This document shows, piece by piece, positions 6,709-14,009 of a DNA stretch of 17,848 nucleotides. Positions within the stretch are counted from its first letter, which is position 1; the number at the start of each line of letters is the position of its first letter. Both the position numbers and the translations under genes were made by a program. The stretch covers positions 1-17,848 of the forward strand of contig CAYYHA010000065.1 of NCBI GenBank assembly GCA_964471535.1, read 5' to 3'. The notes beneath the pieces were generated by a model. It saw only the letters and a program-made list of their open reading frames with translations. It was not told the DNA's origin and searched no databases. This DNA is from CAYYHA01 sp964471535. Its GTDB lineage: Bacteria > Myxococcota > Myxococcia > SLRQ01.

Positions 6709-7856
6709 AGGGCACGTACGCGTGCAGCCACGGCGGGGAGGACCTCGGCCACGTACTCGATCTCCTCCGGCCGGGTGTAGCGGGAGAGCGAGAGGCGCAG
6801 CGAACTCTGCAGCCGGTCCGCGGGAAGGCCCATGGCGCGGAGCACGTGGCTGGGCTCGATGGACCCGGAGGAGCAGGCGGAGCCCGAGGAGCAGTAGATG
6901 CCCTCCCGGTCGAGACCGATGAGCAACGCCTCGGCTTCCGCGCCGGGAATGCTGATGTTCAGCGTGTTCGGCACCCGCAGCGCTCGCGCCTCTGGACCGT
7001 TGACCGCGAGGCCCTCGATGCGCGCGTGCAGCGCCTCCTCGAGCGCATCCCGAAGCGCAGCGACGCGCTCCATCACTCCGCTTCGCAGACCGTCGGTGGC
7101 CAGCTCGACGGCCTTGGCGAGGCCGGCGACGTGCGCGGTGTCCTCCGTCCCCGCCCGCAGGCCCCGCTCCTGGCCTCCGCCGACGATGAGCGGTTCCAGC
7201 CGCATGCCACTGCGGACCAGGAGCAGGCCGGCACCCTTCGGCCCATGGAACTTGTGCGCGCTCGCGGAGAGCAGATCGACGGGCAGGGCTCCGAAGTCGA
7301 TGGGCACCTTCCCGAGGGCCTGTACCGCGTCCGTGTGGAAGCGGATGCCCCGCTGGCGGCAAACCTCGCCAATTTCTCGGATGGGCAGGAGCACGCCGGT
7401 CTCGTTGTTGGCCATCATCACCGAGACGAGCACGGTGTCCTCCCGCAGCGCCTCGACGACCGCGGCGGGATCGATGGTTCCGTCGGGGCGTGGCGGGACG
7501 GCCGAAAGCTCGGCACCGAGTTTCTCCTTGCACCAGCGGGCCGCTGCGAGAACTGCCGAGTGCTCGACGGCTGTGACCACAATGTGCTTGCCGCGGTCCC
7601 GAAGCGCCAAGAAGCTGCCGACGAGGGCCAGCGTATCGCTCTCGGAGCCGCCGCCCGTGAAGACGACCTCGCGCGGCTGGCATCCAAGGCATTGCGCCAC
7701 CGATTCACGCGCCTCATCGAGGATGCGGCGGGCCGCCCGCCCCGGCCGGTGGATGCTGCTCGGGTTTCCAGGCACCTCCGCGAGGACTCGGCGCATCGTC
7801 TCGACCACTTCGGGAGCCGGTGCGGTGGTGGCGTTGTTGTCGAGGTAGACCTGCAT
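6705..7856 (-). CDS. Cysteine desulfurase (NifS/IscS type)
   Basis: A PLP enzyme that takes sulfur from cysteine as a persulfide and passes it on for Fe-S clusters or tRNA thiolation. The 383 residues keep all key sites: LDNNATT at 5-11, the cofactor-stacking His99 in AVEHSAV, ANNETG at 149-154, the PLP lysine Lys202 in SASAHKFHGPKG, RAGTED at 234-239, and the active Cys328 in SGSACSSG. The short active-site region places it with NifS/IscS rather than SufS. No iscU, iscA or hesB gene is nearby, so the acceptor is unknown; I leave the symbol blank. The ATG at 7856 begins the usual MxxYLDNNATT start but lacks a clear ribosome site. It follows the DHH gene by 44 nt, and its stop overlaps the convergent TPR gene by 3 nt. 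Confidence 0.94.
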   Translation of the reverse strand: MQVYLDNNATTAPAPEVVETMRRVLAEVPGNPSSIHRPGRAARRILDEARESVAQCLGCQPREVVFTGGGSESDTLALVGSFLALRDRGKHIVVTAVEHSAVLAAARWCKEKLGAELSAVPPRPDGTIDPAAVVEALREDTVLVSVMMANNETGVLLPIREIGEVCRQRGIRFHTDAVQALGKVPIDFGALPVDLLSASAHKFHGPKGAGLLLVRSGMRLEPLIVGGGQERGLRAGTEDTAHVAGLAKAVELATDGLRSGVMERVAALRDALEEALHARIEGLAVNGPEARALRVPNTLNISIPGAEAEALLIGLDREGIYCSSGSACSSGSIEPSHVLRAMGLPADRLQSSLRLSLSRYTRPEEIEYVAEVLPAVAARVRAL

Positions 7857-7900
7857 CGTCGATGGAAAGTGTGTGGCCCGGGCCCTCCACCGAAGAGATC

Positions 7901-8932
7901 CTAGACGAGGCGCTCGGGCTCGATTTCGGCCACGCAGAGGGCGTTCAGGAAGCGCGACTTCACCTCCTCTGTCAAGGCCTTGGCCTTGCGCTTGCCCAGC
8001 CCCGAGAGCGGAATCCGTGCGCCGGCCATCTGGCCGTGGCCGCCCGCCGACCCACCGAGGTCCGAGGTTAGCTCGCGCACCTTGTTGCCCGCATTGCGGC
8101 GCTTGTCGTTGGTGCGCACCGAGAGGAAGAGCTCCTCTTCGAAGCGCCCGAGGGCGACCGTCCACTTCGCCCCTTCGAGCTGGATGAAGCGCTCTGCAAT
8201 CTCCGGGACGATGTCGGGTGTGTATGCCTCACCCAGGTCGAGGAGCACCACGTTGCCGTAGATGCGAGCCGCTTCGATGGCGTGATGGTAGGCGACGAAA
8301 TAGCTCCGCGGGACCTCGGGGTGTTCGATACGGGTGAGCAGGGTCTGGTCGGAGAGGGGGAAGAGCCAGTTGTAGGCCTCGGTATCGGCCGCGTTCGACT
8401 CCCGGCCGAGGGAGCGCGTGTCCGTCTTCACGCCGTAGAAGAGCGCCGTGGCCAGCTCGGGCCCCGGCTTCAGCCCCGCGGCCCGGATGAGTTGGGTGAC
8501 GATGGAGCTGGTGGCTCCGTAGTCACCCGAGACGATGGAGAGCCCAGCCCCCTCACCGCCTTCACGAAGCGGATGATGATCGACGACGAGGTCGATGGTG
8601 CGATCGAGCGGGGCACTGTGGTTTCCGGTCGCAGGCTGCGTGTCGACCAGGGCAAGGAAATCCTTGGTGCCAAAGCGAATCCGATGCACCGGGACCATGG
8701 GCACCTTGAGCACCCGGACGAACTCACGGTTCTCGGCCCGTCCGATGATCCCCCCATAGGCCAGCTCACAGGGTAGGCCGTGGCGCTCTTCGAGCAGCCA
8801 CTTGATCCCCGCTGCCGAGGCCATGGCGTCTGGGTCGGGATTGTCGTGGGTCAAGGCGACCGCAGACCTCCGCCCCGCCGCCAGGCGGTCGAGCGCCTTC
8901 AGCCAACGTGACGGAGCGTGGGAAAGGGCCAT
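7901..8932 (-). CDS. DHH-family phosphoesterase, NrnA-like
   Basis: A 343-residue metal-dependent phosphoesterase of the DHH/DHHA1 superfamily. The NrnA branch degrades short RNA oligomers, and in some cases dephosphorylates pAp or cleaves cyclic dinucleotide products. Motifs visible: I, HDNPDPDAMASA (29-40); II, Asp97 in ALVDTQP; III, DHH at 118-120; IV, Asp171 in VKTDTRSLG. The DHHA1 substrate loop GGSAGGHGQMAGARI lies at 293-307. Arrangement and length fit NrnA rather than RecJ, which is longer. The actual substrate (nanoRNA, pAp or pGpG) cannot be told from sequence. ATG 8932 is the only good start, without a strong ribosome site. It lies 62 nt after ribA and 44 nt before the desulfurase gene, probably one transcript. 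Confidence 0.88.
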   Translation of the reverse strand: MALSHAPSRWLKALDRLAAGRRSAVALTHDNPDPDAMASAAGIKWLLEERHGLPCELAYGGIIGRAENREFVRVLKVPMVPVHRIRFGTKDFLALVDTQPATGNHSAPLDRTIDLVVDHHPLREGGEGAGLSIVSGDYGATSSIVTQLIRAAGLKPGPELATALFYGVKTDTRSLGRESNAADTEAYNWLFPLSDQTLLTRIEHPEVPRSYFVAYHHAIEAARIYGNVVLLDLGEAYTPDIVPEIAERFIQLEGAKWTVALGRFEEELFLSVRTNDKRRNAGNKVRELTSDLGGSAGGHGQMAGARIPLSGLGKRKAKALTEEVKSRFLNALCVAEIEPERLV

Positions 8933-8994
8933 GATCGGGAACGTTACCGGGGTGCCGGGGGAGGGCCAAGGCGCTGCGGGATCGACGGTGCAGG

Positions 8995-9666
8995 CTAGAG
9001 AAGGTGCCCAGAGCGCTCCTTCTTGGTCTTCAGGTACCGGGCGTTCTCCGGCCGGATGCCGACCCGGATGGGACGGCGCTCGACCACCTCGATGCCGTGT
9101 GCCTCGAGGCCGGCGATCTTACGAGGGTTGTTGGTATACAGGGCGACCCGCTCGATGCCCAAGAGCGCCAGCATCCCCGCCGCGATATCGTAGCGGCGCA
9201 GGTCGTCGTCGAAGCCGAGGTGGTGGTTCGCCTCCACCGTGTCCAGCCCCTGCTCCTGCAGCGCGTAGGCGCGGATCTTGTTGGACAGGCCGATGCCGCG
9301 GCCCTCCTGGCGCAGGTAGAGCAGCGCCCCGTGGGGCTGTCGCCCCAGCGCCGCCTGCGCGTGCAGGAGTTGGGCACGGCAGTCGCAGCGGACCGAGGAG
9401 AAGACGTCACCGGTGAGGCATTCGCTGTGGATGCGCACCGGGACCACAGTCCCGGGGGTGGGAGTTCCACGGCGGAGGGCGGCATGCTCCGCCTCGTCGA
9501 GAGAGGTGCGGAAGACGAAGATCTCGAAGCGTCCGAGCTCCGTGGGCAACCGTGCCGAGGACTCCTTCCACACGCGGACCCCTGGCGCCACTTCAAGGCA
9601 GCCCGGACCTAGCCATCGAAACGGTGGTGGCCTGTCGTCGCGCTGTGCGTGGGCAGTGGCGTGCAT
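8995..9666 (-). CDS. ribA: GTP cyclohydrolase II
   Basis: The first step of riboflavin synthesis: it opens GTP to 2,5-diamino-6-ribosylamino-pyrimidinone phosphate, formate and pyrophosphate. The 223-residue product has the three zinc cysteines Cys83, Cys94 and Cys96 (VRIHSECLTGD and SVRCDC), the GTP-binding/catalytic YLRQEGRGIGL (117-127), DTVEANHHLGF (142-152), and TNNPRKI (178-184). The end, YLKTKKERSGHLL, resembles the E. coli enzyme. It is a stand-alone enzyme, not fused to the RibB dihydroxybutanone-phosphate synthase. ATG 9666 has GGAGG at 9677-9673, 6 nt before it. The ~40-residue extra N-terminus is Arg/Pro-rich and of unknown role. No FMN riboswitch was recognised in the 183 nt upstream. 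Confidence 0.95.
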   Translation of the reverse strand: MHATAHAQRDDRPPPFRWLGPGCLEVAPGVRVWKESSARLPTELGRFEIFVFRTSLDEAEHAALRRGTPTPGTVVPVRIHSECLTGDVFSSVRCDCRAQLLHAQAALGRQPHGALLYLRQEGRGIGLSNKIRAYALQEQGLDTVEANHHLGFDDDLRRYDIAAGMLALLGIERVALYTNNPRKIAGLEAHGIEVVERRPIRVGIRPENARYLKTKKERSGHLL

Positions 9667-9672
9667 CGGCTA

Positions 9673-9677
9673 CCTCC
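9673..9677 (-). promoter_or_regulatory. Ribosome binding site of ribA
   Basis: GGAGG on the minus strand, within a longer purine run (GGGAGGGAGG), is 6 nt before the ATG at 9666 and fixes that start. Confidence 0.7.
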
Positions 9678-9849
9678 CTCCCGACGGGGTCGTTTCGAGC
9701 ACCGCGGCTGTCGCATGGGATGGCGTCGGGTGTGGACCGGCGCCGGGGTACCGCAGCGGCGATGCGTCGAGGTGCGAAGCTCGAGCTGGCGGGACTGCGG
9801 CGGATGACACTTCGACGGATGCGGCGGCGCCACGGTCTGCGCGGAGCCT

Positions 9850-10617
9850 TCAGCCGGCGCGACCCGCGAGGCGCTCCTCCTCCATGCTTCGAAGGAACTT
9901 GAGCAGGCCGTTCAGGCTGTTCTCCATCGATTCCACCAAGAGATCGCGCAGATCGTTGGGACTGCCCTTGAGGGCCTGGTAGTAGCGCTCGCGGTCCTGG
10001 GCGTGGATGACCACTGGGAAGTACCCCGCGCGCATCAGCAAGACGTTGCTCATCAGCCGGCCCACCACGCCGGAGGCCTCGGACCAGGGAAAGACCTGCA
10101 TGAACTTCCAGCCGAAGAGGGCCGCCTGTTTGATGGGGTGCAGGCTGCGGAAGTCGCGCGAGTTGGCGTCCGCAATCACCTCCTCGAGGCGCTCTGGAAT
10201 CTGCTCGGGCGGCACGATCTCATGGAAATAGGTTCGGTGAAGGGGGATGTCCTTGCGGTACTTCCCCTTGTCGCGGTCGAGTCCCATGAAGATCATCTGG
10301 TAGAACTCATCGAAGAGTTCGGCGTTGAACTTGAACCGCTTCAGCTTCACCAACTCCCGCGCCCGCTCGAGGGCGGCATGGTGGGCACGGATCTTCTTGA
10401 AGAGGGTGACGTTCGCCAGATCGGTGATCACCGTCTGCGTCATGGCGCCGTGGATCTCGGCCTCGGTGAGGACGTTCCCCTCGAGGGCGTTCTCGTGGTG
10501 AATCCAACTGTAGTCGAGCGCTCGATTCAGGCGCTCCCGGTCCTCCGCCGGGGCCTCCTCGAGGGCGTCTCGAAGCTCGTCGGTCAGGTCGTCGATCTCG
10601 AGGTATCGCGTCTGCAT
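9850..10617 (-). CDS. Fic-fold protein with degenerate active site
   Basis: Fic proteins usually transfer AMP from ATP to a target hydroxyl, using HPFx[D/E]GNGRxxR. Here the 255-residue product keeps family landmarks: an N-terminal helix with LEGNVLTEAEI (45-55), resembling the autoinhibitory EGN helix; GKYRKDIPLH (118-127); and an alpha-helical core. At 176-187, however, the Fic motif reads FPWSEASGVVGR: the catalytic His is Phe176, Asn is Ser182 and the first Arg is Val184, while Pro, Glu, Gly and the last Arg remain. Classical AMP transfer is therefore unlikely; a binding or scaffold role is possible. ATG 10617 has GGAG about 10 nt upstream. A GTG at 10797 would add 60 residues of unlikely composition. 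A good promoter lies at 10820-10848, and ribA follows after a 183-nt gap. Confidence 0.78.
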   Translation of the reverse strand: MQTRYLEIDDLTDELRDALEEAPAEDRERLNRALDYSWIHHENALEGNVLTEAEIHGAMTQTVITDLANVTLFKKIRAHHAALERARELVKLKRFKFNAELFDEFYQMIFMGLDRDKGKYRKDIPLHRTYFHEIVPPEQIPERLEEVIADANSRDFRSLHPIKQAALFGWKFMQVFPWSEASGVVGRLMSNVLLMRAGYFPVVIHAQDRERYYQALKGSPNDLRDLLVESMENSLNGLLKFLRSMEEERLAGRAG

Positions 10618-10819
10618 CCCAAAGGCTCTCCAGAGTGGCTTGCCCTGCTGCGGTGGCAGGATCCGATGGCAGGTTGGGGTGGCAGGGTCCTTGCCCAAGG
10701 GCGGGAAAGGCCCCAGGATCGCCGTGGCGATGGCCAGGTCGTCCAAACGCTGAACACTCGGGCACCGGGGAGGCATTCCCGAAGAAAGCCGAGTCACACC
10801 GCCAACTTACGCGGCGCGG

Positions 10820-10848
10820 ACCGTAGCGACCGCCCACCGGCGTGTCAA
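10820..10848 (-). promoter_or_regulatory. Putative promoter of the Fic-like gene
   Basis: On the minus strand a perfect TTGACA (10848-10843) is followed after exactly 17 bp by TACGGT (10825-10820). The -35 box overlaps the stop codon of the M50B-like gene (10845-10847). A start near 10813 leaves a ~196-nt leader to ATG 10617, or a short one if translation began at the GTG at 10797. The -10 match is only three of six. Confidence 0.45.
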
Positions 10849-11549
10849 GATCGAGGGCGGAAGGTGCCCTTCAGTGCCCAAAGGACGAGCACGGCCGCCA
10901 GCAGCGTCCAGACCAGGCTCCACACCAGGGCGGGAACGGGGAGCCGGTCCGCGAGCAGGTCGGCATCGGTGCGCCCGAGGGGGCCGCTCTCCCACGGCAG
11001 GGTCCACAGATCCGCCCGCAGGTCGAAGAGTGCGTAGAGGCAGACGAAGGCGGCGATGAAGACCGCGACGGGATGGACGAGGAAGCCCGGCAGCCAGCGA
11101 GCCCCCGCCAGCAAGGCCCCCGCCGCGAGCACGGCGAAGCCCAACGAGAAGGCATCCCGGAGGAAGAGCACCGCCAGCACGAGGAGGGCGGCGCCGAGCG
11201 TCCCCAGCACCCATCGTGCGCGCTCGGGCGCTGCGGCGAGGCGAAGGGCGAGGGCCCCAAAGAAGGCGCTGCCCAGGTAGCCCGCCGACGCGATGACCAC
11301 CTCGCGCCACAGGCTCGCCGGATACTGGCTGTGCGTGACGCCACCCTGCCGGGCGTCGATGCTGATGCGCTCGACGGTGCCCCCGACGAGATAGGTGGCC
11401 AGCGTGTGGCCGGCCTCGTGCAAGATCACCGACAGGAGCTTCAGTGGGTAGAGGAGGGGGCTGTTCCAGAAGGTGAGGCCGAGGACCCCAGCGCCCACGA
11501 CCAGGGCCCAGGACGGCAGGTGCACGGTGGGGCGAGTCCTTTGGCGCAT
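10845..11549 (-). CDS. M50B-like membrane metalloprotease
   Basis: A 234-residue polytopic membrane protein. The zinc-binding HEAGH lies at residues 44-48 inside the second hydrophobic stretch, as in M50/site-2-protease-like enzymes of the M50B-like group. About six hydrophobic segments can be drawn (for example 14-27, 33-56, 84-103, 113-135, 150-173 and 205-227). The region after HEAGH (GGTVERISIDARQGGVTHSQYP) resembles the beta insertion of this group. I do not see the second motif (NPxG or LDG), so the third zinc ligand is uncertain; Asp in FLRDAFSLG is one candidate. Substrate unknown; no signalling partner is beside it. It starts 36 nt after the AAA ATPase stop. ATG 11549 has only a weak ribosome site; GTG eight codons later is an alternative. 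Confidence 0.82.
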   Translation of the reverse strand: MRQRTRPTVHLPSWALVVGAGVLGLTFWNSPLLYPLKLLSVILHEAGHTLATYLVGGTVERISIDARQGGVTHSQYPASLWREVVIASAGYLGSAFFGALALRLAAAPERARWVLGTLGAALLVLAVLFLRDAFSLGFAVLAAGALLAGARWLPGFLVHPVAVFIAAFVCLYALFDLRADLWTLPWESGPLGRTDADLLADRLPVPALVWSLVWTLLAAVLVLWALKGTFRPRS

Positions 11550-11585
11550 GGTCGTCGGGCCTTCGCAGGCGCGGGGTGCGCGGGA

Positions 11586-12929
11586 TCAGATGACGACGAA
11601 GAAGCTTCGGCAGGCCTGATCGATTAGGTTCTGGGAGAGGGTGGGACGCCGCCCGAGAAAGCGCGCGGCGTCGCAGAGCAGCTGCACGATGTCCCGCGGA
11701 TGACAGGCGCGGAGCTCCATCCCAGTGGCGCGGTAGTAGGTGTCGATGATGTAGTCGACAGCGCTGTCGTTGTAGGGAATCTCCGCCGCCTTGCAGACGC
11801 GCCGGAAGATCTCCCGGTAGTTCCGCTCCGAAGGGTTGCCGATCTCGATCTTGTACTTGATGCGGCGGAGGAATGCCTCGTCGACCAGCTCCTTGGGGTC
11901 GAGGTTCGTCGAGAAGACGATGAGCTCGTCGAAGGGCACCTCGAACTTCTTACCCGTGTGCAGCGTGAGGAAGTCGATGTGTTTCTCGAGAGGCACGATC
12001 CACCGGTTCAAGAGGTCGGTGGGATGGACGCGCTGGCGGCCGAAGTCGTCGATGAGGAGCATCCCACCGTTGGCCTTCACCTGAAACGGCGCTTCGTAGA
12101 ACTTCGCATCGGAGTTCCAGATGAGGTCGAGGGTTTCGAGGGTCAGCTCGCCCCCCACGACCACCGAGGGCCGGCGGCAGAGCATCCAGCGGCGGTCCAT
12201 CTCGAAGCGCTTGGTCCGGCCGGTGTGTGGATCCTCCGTTTCCAGGGGCACCTCGATATGGGCCAGAGGGTCGTAGACCTTGATGATCTGGCCGTCGATC
12301 TCCAGCGCATGTGGCACGTAGACCTCGCCACCGAGGACCTGCGAGATGGTCTCGGCGATGGTGGTCTTCCCGTTTCCCGGCGGCCCGTAGAGGAAGAGGG
12401 AGCGCGAGGCGTTTACCGCGGGACCGAAGCGGTCTAGGAGGGCGTCGTCGATGACCAAGTGGCGGAAGGCGCGGGCCAACTCGTCGCGGCTGACGAAGGA
12501 GAAGCCCTCCTTCTGAGACATGATGAGCGCGTTGTACTGGAGGATGGGTACCGGAGCCGGCCCGATGTAGGTGGAACGCTGTAGCGCCTCCCGTGCCGCA
12601 TGTCGGCCCCGATCCGTCAGCACGAAGTCCACGCTCGCCCGGCCGAAACCCTTGCCGCCACGGAGGTCCACCTGCTGCTCGGAGACCATGAAGTCCAGCA
12701 CCTCGCTCACGATGCTCCAGGCCAGCCCGAGCTCGGAAGCCAGATCGACGCCGCTCATGACGCCGCCGTAGTAGAGGAAGCGCAAGGCCAGGTCCTGGAT
12801 GAGTCCCAGCGACAGGCCGGTCTCGTCGAGCACCTTCGGTTCGGGCGGGGCCAGATCCAGGATCTCTGGCCGGTCGAGACCGTACACGTTGGTGGCGGAG
12901 GCCTGCTTCTCCGTACCCGGCTCGCTCAT
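11586..12929 (-). CDS. AAA family ATPase with N-terminal winged-helix-like region
   Basis: A 447-residue AAA+ ATPase of unknown specific role. Walker A GPPGNGKTT is at 182-190, Walker B LLIDDF at 291-296, sensor-1 FSTN at 339-342, and paired arginines in EAFLRRI (355-356) are arginine-finger candidates. Residues ~40-115 (LGLIQDLALRFLYY, VDLASELGLAWSIVSEVLDFMVSEQQVD, then a FVLTDRGRHAA wing) look like a winged helix seen in DNA-binding and MarR-like folds. About 100 residues separate Walker A and B, more than usual, and include a beta-rich stretch (KVYDPLAHIEVPLETEDPHTG and VVVGGELTLETLDL) as an insertion. The protein may be a remodelling ATPase whose N-domain recognises DNA or a partner. It lies 31 nt after the aminotransferase gene. 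ATG 12929 lacks a clear ribosome site. Confidence 0.85.
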   Translation of the reverse strand: MSEPGTEKQASATNVYGLDRPEILDLAPPEPKVLDETGLSLGLIQDLALRFLYYGGVMSGVDLASELGLAWSIVSEVLDFMVSEQQVDLRGGKGFGRASVDFVLTDRGRHAAREALQRSTYIGPAPVPILQYNALIMSQKEGFSFVSRDELARAFRHLVIDDALLDRFGPAVNASRSLFLYGPPGNGKTTIAETISQVLGGEVYVPHALEIDGQIIKVYDPLAHIEVPLETEDPHTGRTKRFEMDRRWMLCRRPSVVVGGELTLETLDLIWNSDAKFYEAPFQVKANGGMLLIDDFGRQRVHPTDLLNRWIVPLEKHIDFLTLHTGKKFEVPFDELIVFSTNLDPKELVDEAFLRRIKYKIEIGNPSERNYREIFRRVCKAAEIPYNDSAVDYIIDTYYRATGMELRACHPRDIVQLLCDAARFLGRRPTLSQNLIDQACRSFFVVI

Positions 12930-12960
12930 GGGGCCATGGTAATCCAGATGCGGCGGAGGC

Positions 12961-13896
12961 TCACAGATAGGTCAGCCAGGCCTCGCTCTCCGGCGCCTCA
13001 CCGCGCACTGCGCGGAAGTAAGCCGCCTGCACCCGCTGCGTTACCGGCCCAGGGGTGCCGGTCCCGATGGTGCGGCCATCGATCTCCCGCACGGGCGTCA
13101 CCTCCGCGGCCGTCCCGGTCATGAACACCTCGTCCGCCGTCCAGAGGACGTCGCGGCTGTAACGGGTCTCCACCACTGGGATCTCCAGTGACTCGGCCAG
13201 GCGGAGCACCGTGTCCCGGGTGATCCCAGCCAGGATGCTGCCCGTCTCCGGCGTGGTGTAGAGGGTCCCGCCGCGCACACAGAAGACGTTCTCTCCCGAA
13301 GCCTCGGAGACGAAGCCCTCTGGGTCGAGGAGGATCGCTTCATCGAAGCCGTCGAGGAGGGCCTCCCGTTTGGCGAGGATGGAGTTGACGTACTGCCCGA
13401 CGATCTTCCCCTTGACCATGGAGGTGTTGACATGGGGCCGGGTGAAGGAACTCACCTTCGCGCGGATCCCAGTCTTCAGGTTCTCCTCCCCCAGGTAGGC
13501 GCCCCATTCCCAGGTCGCGATCACCACCACCGTGCGATTCGACATGGCGCCGAGGCCCATCTGTCCCGGACCGACGATGGCCAGCGGCCGGAGATAACAG
13601 GGGCGGGCGCCGTTTCGGCGTACCGTCTCCAGGCAGGCGTCCGCGAGCACGTCGAGGGTGTAGGGGATGGGTAGGAGGCAGATCCGAGCCGAGTCGAGGA
13701 AGCGGCGCAGGTGCTCGCGCAGCCGGAACACGGCCACCCGGCCGTCGTGGGTCTCGTAGGCGCGGATCCCTTCGAAGACGCCCAGTCCGTAGTGGAGTGT
13801 GTGCGTCAGGACGTGCACCTTCGCCTCCTCCCAGGGCACGAAGGTGCCGTCGATCCAGACATAATCGGCTTTCGGGGGCGAGGGATCGGTGCTCAC
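12961..13896 (-). CDS. ilvE: Branched-chain amino acid aminotransferase
   Basis: A fold-type IV PLP enzyme that transfers amino groups between glutamate and the 2-oxo acids of leucine, isoleucine and valine. The 311-residue length fits IlvE. Motifs include YGLGVFEGIRAY (36-47), RLREHLRRFLDSA (58-70), the Schiff-base lysine Lys164 in VKGKIVGQYVNS, EASGENVFCV, ITRDTVLRLAE, and the phosphate-binding GTAAEVTPV. Family members usually have GNY after the lysine; here it is GQY. D-amino-acid transaminase and aminodeoxychorismate lyase are related, but length and the EGIRAY start favour IlvE. The GTG at 13896 is chosen for its GGAGGT ribosome site; the longer frame to 13962 has none. It lies 113 nt after the patatin gene and 31 nt before the AAA ATPase gene. 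Confidence 0.93.
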   Translation of the reverse strand: MSTDPSPPKADYVWIDGTFVPWEEAKVHVLTHTLHYGLGVFEGIRAYETHDGRVAVFRLREHLRRFLDSARICLLPIPYTLDVLADACLETVRRNGARPCYLRPLAIVGPGQMGLGAMSNRTVVVIATWEWGAYLGEENLKTGIRAKVSSFTRPHVNTSMVKGKIVGQYVNSILAKREALLDGFDEAILLDPEGFVSEASGENVFCVRGGTLYTTPETGSILAGITRDTVLRLAESLEIPVVETRYSRDVLWTADEVFMTGTAAEVTPVREIDGRTIGTGTPGPVTQRVQAAYFRAVRGEAPESEAWLTYL

Positions 13897-13899
13897 TGC

Positions 13900-13908
13900 G
13901 GTACCTCC
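13900..13908 (-). promoter_or_regulatory. Ribosome binding site deciding the ilvE GTG start
   Basis: On the minus strand GGAGGT lies a few bases before GTG 13896, the reason for preferring this start over the longer reading frame. Confidence 0.65.
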
Positions 13909-13943
13909 GGGCCGGCGTGCGCCGGGAAGGCTCTGGTACCACC

Positions 13944-13960
13944 GCCCCGGCCGCCGGGGC
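13944..13960 (-). terminator. GC hairpin between patatin and ilvE genes
   Basis: GCCCCGG and CCGGGGC pair perfectly over a 3-nt loop. A second short palindrome, CCGGCG-TG-CGCCGG, lies at 13912-13925. Neither is followed by a U-tract. They may end or slow the transcript coming from the patatin gene, or be leader structure of ilvE; the role is inferred from position only. Confidence 0.35.
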
Positions 13961-14009
13961 AACGCGCCCTGCCGTGCGATGCCGCAGCCTCCCGCCGTTT
14001 CCCGACGCG

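Noticed and set aside
9667..9849. FMN riboswitch before ribA
   Set aside because: I could not find the conserved RFN core (AGGATAT-like and GGTGAAATT-like blocks) on the minus strand.
9413..9982. Plus-strand 189-codon frame spanning the ribA/Fic-like gap
   Set aside because: It overlaps ribA on the other strand, has Arg/Ala/Ser-rich shadow composition and no ribosome site.
10618..10797. GTG start at 10797 for the Fic-like gene
   Set aside because: No ribosome site; the added 60 residues look like translated leader, and the family-like sequence begins near 10617. A promoter at 10820-10848 leaves this not fully excluded.
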